From: Pseudomonadota bacterium
Lineage (GTDB): Bacteria > Verrucomicrobiota > Verrucomicrobiia > Limisphaerales > SXTU01
Direction of reading: 5' to 3'
NCBI GenBank assembly: GCA_009924135.1
Contig: RFSE01000014.1
Span: 1-62,011 of the forward strand
DNA: 62,011 nt
In this document: positions 42,499 through 51,777 of the stretch, one piece after another
Position numbering within the stretch: the first letter of the stretch is position 1
Layout of the letters: every line of letters begins with the position of its first letter
Notes under the pieces: model-generated
The model's database searches: none
The model's input: the letters and a program-made list of their open reading frames with translations, nothing else
Told to the model about the DNA's origin: nothing
Made by a program: the position numbers and the translations under genes

Positions 42499-43767
42499 TC
42501 ACCGAGCTGGGCCACCACCGGCCGGCCGCCACGCCACAGCACCGCACGCTGCGCGGGTGCCGGTGACAAAACACCCTTGCATCAGGTAGCCGCCCGTGGG
42601 GGCGTCCCAGTCGATCATTTCACCGGCGACAAATACGCCCGGCAGCCGGTGGATCATCAGCGAAGCATCCAGCTCGCGCCAGCATACGCCCCCGGCGGAG
42701 GAAATGGCCTCGGATAGCGGACGCGGGCCGGTGAGCGGCAGGGGGCAGTTTTTGGTGGTCGTAGCCAGGGACTCGGCGGAGGTGAACGGCGCGCCGCCCG
42801 GCCGGTTTTCCAGGATGGCATACGCCGCGTCGCTCAACTTCCAACGGGATCGGGCGGCAGCGAGAAAGTTGTTCGGACAATTGCCGAGCTTCCGGACCAA
42901 CTGCTCGACGGTATGGGTGGGTTTGAAATCAATGGCGATCTCCGGGTGCGCCATCGCGCGCAGCGCCGGGCCGAGCTGGTAAATCGCGCCCCCTTCCAGT
43001 CCATACCGCGTCACCAGCAACTCTCCCACCGCCGTAACGGCACCGGCCCGGGCGGTGATGTTCTTGAGCGGCTGGCCTTCCGCCAGTGCGAGCACGGCGG
43101 CTGGCCACGGAAGCTCCCAACCGCAGTTGGAAGACTTAAATCCATTCACCGCGACCCCGAGCTTTTCCAGTCCGGAAACCCACCCGCCGTCGGACCCCGT
43201 TTCCGGCCACGAGCCACCGCCGAGTGCGAGGATCACAGCGTCGGCCTCGACCGTACGGGCCTCACCCTGGACTTGAAAATCAAGCTGCCACTGCGTCCCC
43301 GGTCGGAGGCCTGTCCAGCGGTGGTGGAGGGAGAACTTCACTCCGGCCTCCCGCAACCGATGCACCCAGCGGCGGAGCAGGGGCGCGGCCTTGAGGGCGC
43401 GTGGATAAACCCGGCCACTGGTGGCGGCAAAGGTTTCCACGCCGAGCTCGGCCGCCCAAGCTCGCAACGCGTCCGCATCGAAGTCCGCCAGCAGCGAGGT
43501 CCACGTCCCGGGTGGTTGATCTCGACCGGTGTAGCGCTGGGCGAAGTCCAGACGGGGTTCGGCGTGGGTGAGGTTGAGGCCGCCGCGACCGGCCACGAGG
43601 AACTTCCGGCCCACCGACGCTTTGGCATCGAATAGCGTCACGGACGCGCCAGCTGCTGCCGCCACCTCGGCTGCCCGCAGGCCGGCCGGCCCGCCGCCGA
43701 TGATCGCAATATTGATGCCGGATCGAAACAGAGCCCTCCGCGCGGCGCAACCTTGTTTGCGGGACAA
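42499..43767 (-). CDS. HI0933-like FAD-dependent flavoprotein (BaiN/RdsA-type)
   Basis: The protein has about 422 residues. The Rossmann FAD motif IAIIGGGPAGLRAAE lies at the N-terminus, followed by VGRKFLVAGRGGLNLTH (a hallmark of the HI0933/TIGR03862 family) and VILALGGGSWPETGSDGG; the C-terminus has GVFVAGEMIDWDAPTGGYL. The family is made up of predicted NAD(P)/FAD oxidoreductases with poorly known substrates. No ATG lies close to the FAD motif; TTG 43767 gives a sensible length and is my best guess. The longer open frame to 45279 overlaps other genes and is not credible. It is convergent with glmM. Confidence 0.85.
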   Translation of the reverse strand: MSRKQGCAARRALFRSGINIAIIGGGPAGLRAAEVAAAAGASVTLFDAKASVGRKFLVAGRGGLNLTHAEPRLDFAQRYTGRDQPPGTWTSLLADFDADALRAWAAELGVETFAATSGRVYPRALKAAPLLRRWVHRLREAGVKFSLHHRWTGLRPGTQWQLDFQVQGEARTVEADAVILALGGGSWPETGSDGGWVSGLEKLGVAVNGFKSSNCGWELPWPAAVLALAEGQPLKNITARAGAVTAVGELLVTRYGLEGGAIYQLGPALRAMAHPEIAIDFKPTHTVEQLVRKLGNCPNNFLAAARSRWKLSDAAYAILENRPGGAPFTSAESLATTTKNCPLPLTGPRPLSEAISSAGGVCWRELDASLMIHRLPGVFVAGEMIDWDAPTGGYLMQGCFVTGTRAACGAVAWRPAGGGPAR

Positions 43768-43839
43768 GTCAGCGCCATCAGCGCATGTCGCTTCTTGCCG
43801 CGCGGAGGCCGGCCAGAACCCAACGCGTGCGTTGGCCTC

Positions 43840-43991
43840 GGGTGGCACCCGTGTCTCGCGGGTAGTTTTCGGCGTCCCGCCGAAAACTTCGGACATCCGT
43901 GCGTCCCAGGGTAACCGTATGCACCAGGACTCCGTACGCCAGCGGTTCGGGCGGGACACCCGAACCGACCCGCGAGACGCGGGTGCCACCC
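43840..43991. repeat. Three-way palindrome (outer arms plus two inner hairpins)
   Basis: Outer arms 43840-43863 and 43968-43991 pair at 23 of 24 positions (GGGTGGCACCC...GGGTGCCACCC). Inside are two further hairpins: TTTTCGGCG-tccc-GCCGAAAA around 43866-43887 and GGTTCGGG-cgggaca-CCCGAACC around 43944-43966. The structure is 152 bp long and has no gene. As RNA or cruciform DNA it would fold like a cloverleaf. Confidence 0.75.
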
Positions 43992-44118
43992 CAAAACCCG
44001 GCGCGCCCGCTCGGGTTGGGTTATCGGACGCCGGATCGTGGGGGCTTCGCCAGGCCGGCGAAAGTGCTTCATCCGGCAGTTGCAAGAAACCGGGCTGCGC
44101 CCCTCGGCCATCGCACCC

Positions 44119-44239
44119 GGAGCGCGGCTGTGTCGCAGACCAGCCGCAGCAACGTGCGGGGCACGGGACGGGGCGGATTACTCCGGCACCCTTTACATAC
44201 GTGGCTGGCTGCGACTGGCTTGCAGCACAGTCGCGCTCC
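44119..44239 (+). repeat. Palindromic dispersed element A, copy 4
   Basis: Begins GGAGCGCGGCTGTGTCGCAG and ends GCACAGTCGCGCTCC; inner arms GACCAGCCGCAGC and GCTGGCTGCGAC partly pair. It is the shortest copy at 121 bp. It lies between the divergent flavoprotein and pseudouridine synthase genes. Confidence 0.75.
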
Positions 44240-44454
44240 GTTCCAATGGGCCACCAGCCCGTAAGTATTTGAATCGCTCCACGACGAGTTACCAGATAGC
44301 GATGTGCACCCGCTTTTCGCCCGGCTTGAGGCGGAGATGGACAAAGGGAGAACCAACCGCCAACGTGAGGCTGTTCCACAGACTGACTCTCCTGTGGTCC
44401 GGAAATGTGAGTCCGGCCATTGCCCTGCCACCCACTCGCATTCTGCCATCCCCC

Positions 44455-45324
44455 ATGTTTCGACCCCTTACCGTCCAGCAGCCGGCGGGACTGCTCGCGT
44501 TTCTCTTCGCCAGCCTGCCGGCGGTTAAAAAGAACAAGGTGCGTCAAAGCCTCAAACTTGAGTTCATCCTGGTCAATGGCCGGGCGACCACGCAGTTCGA
44601 TCATCCATTGCGCCCCGGCGATGTGGTTTCCATGGGCTCCGAAAGCGGCCGGCGCACCCACAACGGTCTGCCGGTGGCGATGAAGATTTACTTTGAAGAC
44701 GAGCACCTCATCGTCATCGACAAGCCGAAGAATTTGCTGTCGGTGGCCAGCGAGGCCGAGCGGGAAAAGACCGCCTATGTCCATCTCACGGACTACGTGC
44801 GGGACGGCAATGAACGCAGCCGGGCGCGCATCTTCATCGTTCACCGGCTGGATCGCGAGACCTCCGGGCTCATGGTCTTCGCGCGCACGGGCGAGACGAA
44901 GGAACTGCTGCAGGCGAACTGGGATCAGGGCGAAAAGCGTTACCTGGCCATCGTCGAAGGCGGACCCCAGGCGGATCGCGGCGTGCTCGAATCCGACCTC
45001 GATGAGGCATCGCCCCACAAGGTGTATTCCGTGCCGGCCAGCCACCTCACCCGCCATGCCATCACGTACTACGAAGTGCTCAAGCGCAACGCCAGCATGG
45101 CGCTGGTGGAACTCCGGCTGGGCACGGGGCGTCGTCACCAGATCCGAGTGCAGCTCGCGGAGATAGGCTGCCCCATCATCGGCGACGAGAAGTACGCCGC
45201 CCGCACGGACCCCGCCCGGCGATTGGGCCTGCACGCGTGGTTGCTGAAATTCCGCCACCCGATTACGGGCCAGGACCACCGGTTTGAATCACTCCTGCCG
45301 GCCGAACTTGCCCGGCTGGTTTAA
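44455..45324 (+). CDS. RluA-family pseudouridine synthase
   Basis: The 289-residue protein isomerises uridine in rRNA or tRNA. The N-terminus is S4-like (VRQSLKLEFILVNGRATTQ). The catalytic domain shows FEDEHLIVIDKPKNLL, the signature IVHRLDRETSGLMVFA with the catalytic Asp, and TGRRHQIRVQLAEIGCPIIGD. These place it in the RluA/RluC/RluD group; the target position is not predictable. ATG 44455 begins the S4-like part. Confidence 0.9.
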   Translation: MFRPLTVQQPAGLLAFLFASLPAVKKNKVRQSLKLEFILVNGRATTQFDHPLRPGDVVSMGSESGRRTHNGLPVAMKIYFEDEHLIVIDKPKNLLSVASEAEREKTAYVHLTDYVRDGNERSRARIFIVHRLDRETSGLMVFARTGETKELLQANWDQGEKRYLAIVEGGPQADRGVLESDLDEASPHKVYSVPASHLTRHAITYYEVLKRNASMALVELRLGTGRRHQIRVQLAEIGCPIIGDEKYAARTDPARRLGLHAWLLKFRHPITGQDHRFESLLPAELARLV

Positions 45325-45455
45325 GGCAACGCCTTGGGAACAGTCCGCATCCCGGCCGGCCTTTGACCGTGCTGGCCATGCCTGCTATCACGCGCCGCAA
45401 ATTGTCTGGGGCACGCCCCCTTGCGCGCTGGATTGAGTGATGCTCTATTCACCCC

Positions 45456-45920
45456 ATGGCACTGCCTTATCCAACCCTCATCCCCGGGCTTCGCAGCCCG
45501 TTCGCTCAGACCAACGGCCTCGTTTATTTCGGCCGGATGCTGGACAAGATCCGGCTCGCGGCAGCGGGCAAATTACCGGACGGCTGGCAGCCAATGCGGG
45601 GGGCCGTGAAGGGGAGCTTCGACTGGCGTTGCTGCCAGTTTCTGAAGCTCGATTACGCCGCGCTCGAAGCCGAAACCCTCACTGGCAACAAGACCGATGC
45701 GGAACTGCTGGCCTGGGCCTTCCGGCAGGGTCGCCAACCCGATGATCAGGAAATTGAAGTGTGGAATGCCTTCATGACCAAGCGCGGCTGGCGCGATGCC
45801 GGCACGCAACGGTTGAACGAACGCCTTGCCGAAATTGGCCTGCCACCCGGCACGGTGCAGACCATGTTTGAATTCATCGATCTGGATGAAGGCCGGTTGC
45901 AGCCGGGCTCACCAGCATAG
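45456..45920 (+). CDS. DUF5069 domain-containing protein
   Basis: The 154-residue protein matches DUF5069 well: PGLRSPFAQTNGLVYFGRML, DKIRLAAAGKLPDGW, FLKLDYAALEAETLTGNKT and a final helical segment after WNAFMTKRGW. The family is common in Verrucomicrobiota and Cyanobacteria and has no known function. It stands alone. A related but diverged member is at 37407. Confidence 0.8.
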   Translation: MALPYPTLIPGLRSPFAQTNGLVYFGRMLDKIRLAAAGKLPDGWQPMRGAVKGSFDWRCCQFLKLDYAALEAETLTGNKTDAELLAWAFRQGRQPDDQEIEVWNAFMTKRGWRDAGTQRLNERLAEIGLPPGTVQTMFEFIDLDEGRLQPGSPA

Positions 45921-46021
45921 GAAAATGATGCCCAGACGTGCGACGTCAACGCCGCACCTCACCTGTCGTTGACACGCTGCGCCACGGTCAACATCAGCGC
46001 GGTGGACAGATTTTATCCGCA

Positions 46022-48046
46022 TCACTCGTCCGTTCTAAACGTGATGGCCGGCAAGCCTTCTGCATTGAACAGGTTTGCCAGCGGGTTCCACGCCCAGCCG
46101 TAGCGGACGTATTTGGGCGTGGGCACCTCGGGTGAGGAGACGACGATGGTGTTGCCCTCGATGACCGCGTCGGCCCAGACCCATTCCTTGTCCGGTCCGG
46201 CCACGATGAAGCCCTTGAGCTTTTCGTCGCCGGCTTTGAGGCGCAGCCCGCCACCCACGTTCTTGAAGTAGAGCCGGATCTTGTCGCCCTTGGGCGGCTC
46301 GATTTGCATTTCGGTGAACTCCGGGCCGGACGCGACCAGGTTCGTCTCGCCATAGACCAGCTTGCGCGCAACGAGTGAGAGCCGCCGCCCGACCTCCTGC
46401 TTGTTGCGCGGGTGAATGTTGCCGGGATCACCGATATCAATGGTCATGGCGAGGCCGGTGTTCGGCACCGTGCGCGCCGTGCGCCATTGCGACTCGCGGA
46501 TCTCCGCCCAGCCCGGCTCCACGGGCTTGGTCTGCAAGCTGTTCAAATTCGCCAGTGAAACGATCAGGAAGGGAAAGTCACCGACCTCAAACCGCTTCCG
46601 CCAGTCGCCAATGAGCGTGGGCAGCAGCCGGCGATACTGGAGCCAGAACGGCCCGTTGGCCTCGCCCTGATACCACAGCGCGCCCTTGATGCCAAAGGGC
46701 GTGAGCGGGGCGATCATGCCGTTGTAGAGCGCGGTGATGGTCTTGTAGTGGCCCACGCGCGGGAGGGGAAAGGGCACGGTCAAATCCTTCATGGCCGGGC
46801 CGCGCTTCGCCTTCCAGGTGCCCGCGATGCGGACCTGGTTCGTGCCGGGATTCGTCAACGGCCGCAGCACCATGTTGCTGGGTTGCGAGTCAAAACCGCC
46901 GGGGCCGTTGGTGTTCACGATCGCGGCTACGAACAGGTTCTTGCCGGGTTTCACCAGCGACGCGTCCACGACGTAGTTGCGGATGCCGGACATCTGCTTC
47001 GAGCCGAGCATCGTGCCGTTGAACCACACCACGTCCGCGTCGCGCACGACCGACAGGCTCAGCATCAAGTCCTGCCCGCGCCACTTCTCCGGTACGTCGA
47101 ACGTGTGCCGGAACCACACGAGCCCGTCGAAATCCCTCAGCTCGGGAATGCCGGTTTGCTCCCACGGCTTCGGCACGGCGATGTCCAGCCAGTCGCTCGT
47201 ATCCAGATTCGGGTCGGAGGCATACTTCTTGGCCGTGCTCGCGGGGTCCACCTTCGCGGTCCACTGTTCCAGTGCGCGGAAGAATTCGAAGACCGGGCCG
47301 AAGAATGCGTTCGTCTGGTCCAGGTCCGCGAACCGCTCGCGGAAATCAAAGGGCATCTCGTGCCGCAACGCTTCCCCGCTCACCCACGCCTCCGCTGCCG
47401 TGGCTCCCGCCGAGCTGTGGATGAGGCCGATGGGCACATTGAGCTTGCCCTGCATCTCCCGTGCGAAGAAGTACCCGACAGCCGTGAAGTTCTTGGCGAA
47501 CTCCGGCGTGCAGGGCTCCCAGCGGGCGGCGGGGGGCAGCAGTTCCGGCGTGAGCGCGGAATAAAAATTAACCGTGAAGGACCGGATGTTTTGGTTTGTG
47601 CAGGCCTTCACTTCCTCCTCGGCGTTCTGCGCGAGCCGCACGGGCCAGTTCATGTTCGACTGCCCGGTGCAGAGCCACACGTCGCCGAACAGCACGTTGG
47701 TCAAGCTCTCCTTGTGCCCGCCACCCTCCACCACGACGGTGTGCGGTCCGCCGGCTGCGAACGGCCCGACTTTCGCCAGCCAGCGGCCATCCACGCCGGC
47801 GACGGCCTGGGCCGCTGCCTTGCCGTCCACCGCAACGGTGATTTTCTCGCCCGGTTTGGCCCAGCCCCAGATGGGTGCGGCGATGTCGCGCTGCAACACC
47901 ATGTCGCTGGTGAAGAGGGTATGCAAAAAGGGCAGCGGACGTGGCTGTACCGGCCACCACGGCTGCGGGCCGGCGGGCTGGGCGGAAGCCCACGGAGCCA
48001 AGGTTAAGGCTGCGAGCCACGCGGCGAGTAGTAAGATGCGCTTCAT
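46022..48046 (-). CDS. Secreted sialate O-acetylesterase-like SGNH enzyme
   Basis: The protein has about 674 residues with a signal peptide (to about residue 23). N-terminal beta-domain words LPFLHTLFTSDMVLQRDIAAP and WGWAKPGEKITV are typical of the family. The SGNH core is split: block I VWLCTGQSNMNWP holds the catalytic Ser, a jelly-roll insert resembling GH2 sugar-binding domains (LSLSVVRDADVVWFNGTMLG) follows, then GALWYQGEANG and IHPRNKQEVGRRL with the late catalytic His. These enzymes remove O-acetyl groups from sialic acid or plant glycans. ATG 48046 starts the leader. Confidence 0.9.
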   Translation of the reverse strand: MKRILLLAAWLAALTLAPWASAQPAGPQPWWPVQPRPLPFLHTLFTSDMVLQRDIAAPIWGWAKPGEKITVAVDGKAAAQAVAGVDGRWLAKVGPFAAGGPHTVVVEGGGHKESLTNVLFGDVWLCTGQSNMNWPVRLAQNAEEEVKACTNQNIRSFTVNFYSALTPELLPPAARWEPCTPEFAKNFTAVGYFFAREMQGKLNVPIGLIHSSAGATAAEAWVSGEALRHEMPFDFRERFADLDQTNAFFGPVFEFFRALEQWTAKVDPASTAKKYASDPNLDTSDWLDIAVPKPWEQTGIPELRDFDGLVWFRHTFDVPEKWRGQDLMLSLSVVRDADVVWFNGTMLGSKQMSGIRNYVVDASLVKPGKNLFVAAIVNTNGPGGFDSQPSNMVLRPLTNPGTNQVRIAGTWKAKRGPAMKDLTVPFPLPRVGHYKTITALYNGMIAPLTPFGIKGALWYQGEANGPFWLQYRRLLPTLIGDWRKRFEVGDFPFLIVSLANLNSLQTKPVEPGWAEIRESQWRTARTVPNTGLAMTIDIGDPGNIHPRNKQEVGRRLSLVARKLVYGETNLVASGPEFTEMQIEPPKGDKIRLYFKNVGGGLRLKAGDEKLKGFIVAGPDKEWVWADAVIEGNTIVVSSPEVPTPKYVRYGWAWNPLANLFNAEGLPAITFRTDE

Positions 48047-48148
48047 GTCGGGAATTGGCCCGGCCTTCATCCCACACTTCGGCCCGGCGAAGCAATCTCC
48101 GGGTGACGCGCAGCTATGGAGCGGTCGGTGCCCCCCAGAATTCCGCGA

Positions 48149-51100
48149 TCAATCCGCAAACAGGAAGCGCAGGTCATCCAGCGTCAGCGCCTGCGCGAAC
48201 TTCTCTTCGCCCAGGACATCCTCGGCGAGGGCGCGCTTGGTCTTTTGCAAGGCCCGGATTTTTTCCTCGATGCTGTCCTTGATGAGCAGGCGGTAGGCAA
48301 TGACCTTCTGCGTCTGGCCAATCCGGTGCGTGCGGTCAATCGCCTGCGCCTCGACCGCCGGATTCCACCATGGATCGAACAGCACGACGTAACTGGCGGC
48401 GGTCAGGTTGAGCCCGAAACCACCAGCCTTCAGGGAAATGAGAAACACGCCACCCCCGGCCTGGGACTGGAACTCGCGCACCACGTCCCCGCGGTTTTCC
48501 GTGGCACCGGCGAGGTAATGGACGGGCCAGCCCTTGTCCGCGAGGGCCGCCTTGAGCAGGTCCAGGAGGGTGACGAACTGCGAAAACACGAGAACCTTGT
48601 GCCCTTCCTCCATCAACGGTTCGAGCTGGTCGAGCAACGCTTCGAGCTTCGCGCTCCCGGCCTTGGAGTCGTCCTTCACGAGCCGGGGGTGGCAGCAGAT
48701 TTGCCGCAACCGCAGGAGCGAGGTGAGGAAATGGAAGCGGTCCTTGTTGAGCTGCTTCTGCGTCTGGACCTTGAGCAGCATCTGCTGGGCGCGTTTCAGT
48801 TCGGCGCGGTAGAGCGTCTTCTGCTCGCCTTCGATTTCGCAGTAAAGGTCTTCCTCCACCCGGTCGGGCAGATCACGGGCCACCTGCGATTTCGTGCGGC
48901 GCAGGAGGAACGGACGGACGCGGGCCGAAAGCCGGCGGCGGGCATGCGGGTCTTCCTTCGCATCGTAAAGCTTGCCGAATTGCGCGCGGCTGCCGAGCAC
49001 GCCGGGCATCGCGAAGGACATGAGGCTCCAGAGGTCGAGCAGCCGGTTCTCGATGGGCGTGCCGCTCAGGACGAGGCGGTGTTCCGCACGAAGGGCACGG
49101 GCGATCTGCGCGGTCTGTGAGGATGGGTTCTTGATGTACTGGCCTTCGTCGAGAATGACGGCTTGAAAATCCGTGCGTGCCAGTGATTCGCCGATGAGCC
49201 GGAGCTGCGTGTAGTTAAGGACGTGCAGATCGGCGGTGTTTTGTAATGCCGGCAGGTTTTCCGCATCGGTGCCGCGCCAGATTTTTACCCGCAGACCGGG
49301 GGCGAAGCGTTCCACCTCGGCCCGCCAGTTGTCCGTGACGCTCTTGGGGCAGACGACGAGGGAAGATAGGGTCTGGGGTCTGGAGTCTGGGGTCTGGGGG
49401 AGTGTGGGGCGCTCGCGCAGCCAGAGGAGCCAGGCGAGGGTTTGGAGGGTTTTGCCCAGGCCCATGTCATCGGCGAGGATGCCGCCGAAATTGTTCTCCG
49501 CGAGATAGGCGAGGAAGTGGAAGCCCTCCAACTGGTAAGGCCGCAGGTCCGCCTTCAAGGCCGTAGGCAGCGGCGGAGCGACGCGCGCCTTCAACTCGGT
49601 GGCGCGGCGTTGGATGGCCTCGGTCTGGGCCTCAGGGAGGAAGCGCTTCGCCGCCGGGTCGGCGAGCTGGAGCGCGTGGAGCCGCTGCGGTTCGTCGGTA
49701 AGTTCGCGCGAAGTAAGGCCGAGCCGCGCGAGCTGTTCGTCCTCCTGATCCGTGAGCTGGAAGGCGAGCTTGCGCCAGCCTTTCTTCTCCAGGCGCACGA
49801 AACCGCCCTTGGCCGAGAGGAGCAGCTTGATCTCCGCCTGCGTCAACTGGGTGTCGGCGACGTTCAAAATGACGCGCAGGTCGAACCAGTCAGTGCCCGC
49901 CTCGGTGGCTTCCAGTTGCACGGTGCCGGCGATGGCCCCCTCGGCGAACGAGGCCAGTTCGCCTTCCAGCTTCAGCTCAATGTCCGGCGGAATGGTGCGG
50001 AGCCACGCGGCGAATTCGTCCGGAAATTTCTTGGTGACCCGTTTGGTGAGCTGGCCCAGATACTGGTCATACCGGCAATCGAGCGGGGCCATCAGTCCCG
50101 GCACGGCGGCGAGGGCGGCGCGGTCGTAAAAGACAATGGCGGAATCGCCTTTGGGCCGGGGACGCGGCGCCCGCTCGCTGCCCCAGCCCACGGGCGTCCA
50201 GTGTTCGAGCACGCAGTCGTCCGGGGAATACGCATGGACGCGCAAGTGGCAATCCTCGGTTTTACTGTGCTCGTGGATGGGCCGCAGCGACGCCGTGATG
50301 CGCAGGCGCAAGGGCCGGTGTTCAACGCGCTGGCTGAGCCGCGCGGGCAGTTCGAGGCCGAGCCGGTGCAGCAGCGCGACACCTTCCGGGCGCTCGAAGG
50401 CGGCGGCGGGAATACGGTTGTCCCGCGTTGGGTCCACGACGCCCGGCACGAGCGGCGGACCGGGGAAGATGGTGGTTTCGCTCACGTAAAGCTCTGGATG
50501 GCCGGGCACCACGAAGAACATGGGCGGCGGGGCCTGTCCGTCGGCCGTTGTGAGGCGGAGCGAGTAATCGCCGTCGTCGCTCTCGGCGGGCGTGAGCTGC
50601 CAACGCAACGGTTCGGCACTCCAAAAATAGGGCGCGCCCGACGGCGTCACGACGTGCTCGCGGACGGAGGGCGTGCGGATCAGGAACGCCAGCAGGCGGA
50701 CGGAGTCCACATCGCGCACCTGGACGCGGGACTGGACGCCCATGGAGGAAAAACGTCCGCGAAAGGTCTGCCAGAGAATTTCCTGGTCCGGCTTCAAGGT
50801 GGCCAGGCCATTGTCCAGCTGCCCGGTGAGGCGCACGTAGGCTGTGGACTTGAGCGCTTCAAATTCCCGGGCCCCGGGTCGTTTGTACTCCAAGTCCGCA
50901 CCCTGATTGGACAAGCGCACGCGCAGCTCCGTGGGGATGACGGCCTCGGCGGGCTGGTCCTTCTTCGACACGGCTTGAAGGCGCTGGTTCCAGACCTCGA
51001 TTTCCCGCCCACGCTGCCAGCGCTTCAATCGGTCGCTGATCCCAGCCAAGTCGGTGACGGGCAGCATGAACTTGGGGACGGTGCCGCCGGCGAGGTGCGT

Positions 51101-51703
51101 GGCGTGAGCCACGTACAGCCAGAACTCATGTTCGTCCTTGGGGGTGGAGGGCCAGATCTTCAGTGGCTGATACGCCTGCGGGGCCGGTGGCGTCAGGCCC
51201 AGCGTGGTGAAATCCATCGGATAGATCGCGTTGTAAACCGCCACGCGGCCAGCCACCTCGTGAACCTTGGTAAGATAGCTGATCTCCTCGCGCGTCAACT
51301 CGCGTCCCACGGCCTCGCGGAGCATTTCAGCCAGCGGACTCACGGCCGGGTTGCGTCGGGCGGCGGCCTTCGGCTGGCCCGCCGGAGTCACCACTCCGGT
51401 GGCGGCGCTCGTCGGGCTGAGCAGCAGGGTTTTGAGTGTGGCATAGGCGTGCTTGCAATCACCCGCCAGGGGGCAGGTACAGGAATCTTCCCATTTGCCG
51501 TCAACCAGTTCCCAGTCCACCTCGTACACCTCGCTGCCCTCGACATCGGCCTGGTAGTGAGTGCCGGGAACCACACAGCCCACCCCCAGCACGCGCCCCT
51601 GCCGGAAATAATCTTCACCCCGGCTGCGGTCGCCGGCCCCGAAACTGCGCAGGGTCTCCCAGGCTTGGTGCTCCTGTTCCAACGGTGGGAGGGGGGACTT
51701 CAT
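48149..51703 (-). CDS. SWIM-domain SNF2/SWI2 family helicase
   Basis: The 1184-residue protein has a SWIM zinc finger at about residues 72-83 (CTCPLAGDCKH). The SNF2 ATPase has motif I ILADDMGLGKTLQTLA near 746, motif II VILDEGQYIKN near 849 and VLSGTPIENRLLDLWSL. The C-terminal helicase lobe has FSQFVTLLDLL, SLKAGGFGLNLTAA and IDRTHRIGQTQKVIAYRL. It likely translocates on double-stranded DNA to remodel protein complexes; the cellular role is unknown. A 7-nt tandem array codes for PQTPDSRPQT just after motif I. It lies between the esterase gene and the epimerase gene on the same strand. Confidence 0.92.
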   Translation of the reverse strand: MKSPLPPLEQEHQAWETLRSFGAGDRSRGEDYFRQGRVLGVGCVVPGTHYQADVEGSEVYEVDWELVDGKWEDSCTCPLAGDCKHAYATLKTLLLSPTSAATGVVTPAGQPKAAARRNPAVSPLAEMLREAVGRELTREEISYLTKVHEVAGRVAVYNAIYPMDFTTLGLTPPAPQAYQPLKIWPSTPKDEHEFWLYVAHATHLAGGTVPKFMLPVTDLAGISDRLKRWQRGREIEVWNQRLQAVSKKDQPAEAVIPTELRVRLSNQGADLEYKRPGAREFEALKSTAYVRLTGQLDNGLATLKPDQEILWQTFRGRFSSMGVQSRVQVRDVDSVRLLAFLIRTPSVREHVVTPSGAPYFWSAEPLRWQLTPAESDDGDYSLRLTTADGQAPPPMFFVVPGHPELYVSETTIFPGPPLVPGVVDPTRDNRIPAAAFERPEGVALLHRLGLELPARLSQRVEHRPLRLRITASLRPIHEHSKTEDCHLRVHAYSPDDCVLEHWTPVGWGSERAPRPRPKGDSAIVFYDRAALAAVPGLMAPLDCRYDQYLGQLTKRVTKKFPDEFAAWLRTIPPDIELKLEGELASFAEGAIAGTVQLEATEAGTDWFDLRVILNVADTQLTQAEIKLLLSAKGGFVRLEKKGWRKLAFQLTDQEDEQLARLGLTSRELTDEPQRLHALQLADPAAKRFLPEAQTEAIQRRATELKARVAPPLPTALKADLRPYQLEGFHFLAYLAENNFGGILADDMGLGKTLQTLAWLLWLRERPTLPQTPDSRPQTLSSLVVCPKSVTDNWRAEVERFAPGLRVKIWRGTDAENLPALQNTADLHVLNYTQLRLIGESLARTDFQAVILDEGQYIKNPSSQTAQIARALRAEHRLVLSGTPIENRLLDLWSLMSFAMPGVLGSRAQFGKLYDAKEDPHARRRLSARVRPFLLRRTKSQVARDLPDRVEEDLYCEIEGEQKTLYRAELKRAQQMLLKVQTQKQLNKDRFHFLTSLLRLRQICCHPRLVKDDSKAGSAKLEALLDQLEPLMEEGHKVLVFSQFVTLLDLLKAALADKGWPVHYLAGATENRGDVVREFQSQAGGGVFLISLKAGGFGLNLTAASYVVLFDPWWNPAVEAQAIDRTHRIGQTQKVIAYRLLIKDSIEEKIRALQKTKRALAEDVLGEEKFAQALTLDDLRFLFAD
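49370..49400 (-). repeat. Heptamer tandem array inside the SNF2 gene
   Basis: Units of GGTCTGG/AGTCTGG (read on the plus strand) repeat with period 7, giving LPQTPDSRPQTL in the helicase. The insert keeps the reading frame. It falls in the loop after the motif I helix, where SNF2 proteins vary in length. Confidence 0.65.
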
Positions 51704-51777
51704 GTGGCTTTACTCAGCGCGTTCAACGACCCGCACTCTACGAACGGTCAGTGGTTTGTCACCCTTGTCAAAAAAGC

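Larger units (their letters stand above)
43768..44454. other. Divergent intergenic region rich in palindromes
   Basis: About 690 nt separate the flavoprotein gene from the RluA gene. It contains two palindromic elements (43840-43991 and 44119-44239). The rest, 44240-44454, shows no RNA gene or frame that I trust. Both promoters must lie here, but no clear -35/-10 pair was found. Confidence 0.5.

Noticed and set aside
40367-42574. Minus-strand frame of 735 codons opposite cdaA, cdaR and glmM
   Set aside because: The plus strand encodes three well-known proteins in the same place; this frame is antisense.
43768-45279. Extension of the flavoprotein frame by 500 codons
   Set aside because: It crosses two palindromes and the antisense of the RluA gene; the FAD motif marks the true N-terminus near 43767.
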